Assembly (NCBI GenBank): GCA_030617585.1
Contig: JAUWVD010000089.1
Coordinates: forward strand, 1 to 5,575
Source: Candidatus Methanophagales archaeon
Lineage (GTDB): Archaea > Halobacteriota > Syntropharchaeia > Alkanophagales > Methanospirareceae
Reading direction: 5' to 3'
Length of the DNA stretch: 5,575 nt
In this document: piece after piece, positions 5,089 to 5,575 of the stretch
Layout: each line of letters opens with the position of its first letter
Numbering within the stretch: the stretch's first letter is position 1
Translations under genes and position numbers: made by a program
Notes under the pieces: model-generated
Told to the model about the DNA's origin: nothing
Seen by the model: only the letters and a program-made list of their open reading frames with translations
The model's database searches: none

Positions 5089-5312
5089 GACACAGATTTC
5101 ACAGATTTACACAGACGCTACTCTAAAGTCCTGATTATTAAGTTTTTACGGGTTCATAGAATCAAAATCAAGAAAAATTCAAAAATGATGGCCACAGAGA
5201 CCACAGAGGGAAAATAACTCGGTGCTCTCGGTGTACTCTGTGGCAGAAAATTTATACCTTAAAAAATCAATACACTACTTTAAATCTGTGTTAATCCGCG
5301 TTAATCTGTGTC
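5089..5312. repeat. Nested imperfect palindrome of CACAGATT and CCACAGAG repeat types
   Basis: Outer arms 5089-5116 and 5285-5312 are complementary at 23 of 28 positions without gaps, including the terminal 10 bp GACACAGATT/AATCTGTGTC. Inside, TAAAGT (5124-5129) pairs with ACTTTA (5277-5282), and TGATTATTAAG (5132-5142) partly with 5258-5269. The inner arms GCCACAGAG (5191-5199) and CTCTGTGGC (5236-5244) pair perfectly, with a weaker second block next to each. Both repeat types are common between genes in many uncultured bacterial and archaeal genomes; their function is not established. The layout suggests a long stem-loop or a small non-autonomous element. I see no flanking target-site duplication. 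Confidence 0.7.
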
Positions 5313-5422
5313 TTAAAAATTCTTGAAAAATGATACAGTTCTGGTAAATTATTATTTGTGAGTCCCCTAAGGCGATAATATGGATAATAATATCTTCTAC
5401 AAATTTAAAAACTGCTATAACG

Positions 5423-5575
5423 ATGGAAGAAACAAAGGAACAAAGAGACAATGAGCGAGAAATCATCGGTACGTATTACGATAACTACAAGGCTTTGATT
5501 GTAGGGCTGAAAGAGAAAGATGCGGGGAAGACGAGTTTTGCACTGGCGTTACTGGCTTACTTAAGAGAAGAGGGG
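5423..5575 (+). CDS. P-loop NTPase, N-terminal part (cut by window end)
   Basis: The first 51 residues read MEETKEQRDNEREIIGTYYD, then a hydrophobic strand ALIVG (24-28) and a phosphate-binding loop ending DAGKTS (33-38), followed by a helix FALALLAYLREEG. This strand-loop-helix start marks a nucleotide-binding protein. The loop is G-LKEKDA-GKT, longer than the classic GxxxxGKT and closest in look to the deviant loops of the BioD/MinD-like class (for example GTxxDxGKT). No further assignment is possible without the rest. The ATG at 5423 has no ribosome binding site; AT-rich TATA-like strings (GGATAATAATATC, 5382-5394) could give a very short leader. An in-frame run of non-stop codons continues upstream but holds no ATG close by. 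Confidence 0.65.
   Translation, partial: MEETKEQRDNEREIIGTYYDNYKALIVGLKEKDAGKTSFALALLAYLREEG

Noticed and set aside
5089..5312. CRISPR array reading of the CACAGA repeats
   Set aside because: The units are inverted, unequal and irregularly spaced; there are no identical direct repeats with constant spacers.
5380..5454. ATG at 5380 opening a 24-codon plus-strand ORF
   Set aside because: It is out of frame with the P-loop gene, has no ribosome binding site and overlaps its start.
5275..5466. Minus-strand ORF of 63 codons over the palindrome end
   Set aside because: Its C-terminal part is translated from the repeat arm and the rest is antisense to the P-loop gene; no start signal is visible.

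Overview
The window looks archaeal, probably from a euryarchaeon of the methanogen or methane-oxidiser kind, although the lineage cannot be fixed from 5.6 kb. The evidence is an archaeal-type riboflavin-pathway reductase (no deaminase domain), TATA-box promoters of the form CTTTATATA, ribosome binding sites reading GGTGAT or GGTGATC (complementary to the 3' end of 16S rRNA), a leaderless-type start, and a transposase relic resembling IS66-like elements known from methanogens.

Left part, minus strand (1-2340): a short DEAD-box RNA helicase with its own strong TATA box is followed, 2 nt after its stop codon, by a perfect 18-bp palindrome and a U-run that should terminate it. Downstream lies a separate two-gene unit: the 2,5-diamino-6-ribosylamino-pyrimidinone phosphate reductase of riboflavin (and probably F420) synthesis, then a small four-cysteine zinc-ribbon protein of unknown role.

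Middle (2340-4145): a gene-poor stretch holds a TTCA microsatellite, one degenerate repeat unit and the decayed 5' end of a transposase gene. That relic still has a good promoter and an intact 26-codon leaderless start, but is then broken by stops and frame changes. It runs up to the start codon of an intact GT4-type glycosyltransferase on the plus strand, so the relic now forms that gene's upstream region.

Right part (4146-4892, minus strand): a compact operon of three genes joined by 4-bp stop/start overlaps: an unreported 36-residue basic ORF, a four-helix membrane protein of the DUF2178 type, and a 65-residue Cro/CI-like regulator that very probably starts at GTG. A TATA box lies upstream, and a 17-bp palindrome covers the expected transcription start, which suggests autoregulation by the cassette's own regulator.

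End (4893-5575): about 530 bp without a gene contain a nested imperfect palindrome of about 224 bp built from the CACAGATT and CCACAGAG repeat types that recur in many environmental genomes. The window ends inside a plus-strand P-loop NTPase gene. The most unusual items are the overlapping three-gene cassette with its operator, the nested palindrome, and the transposase relic joined to the glycosyltransferase.
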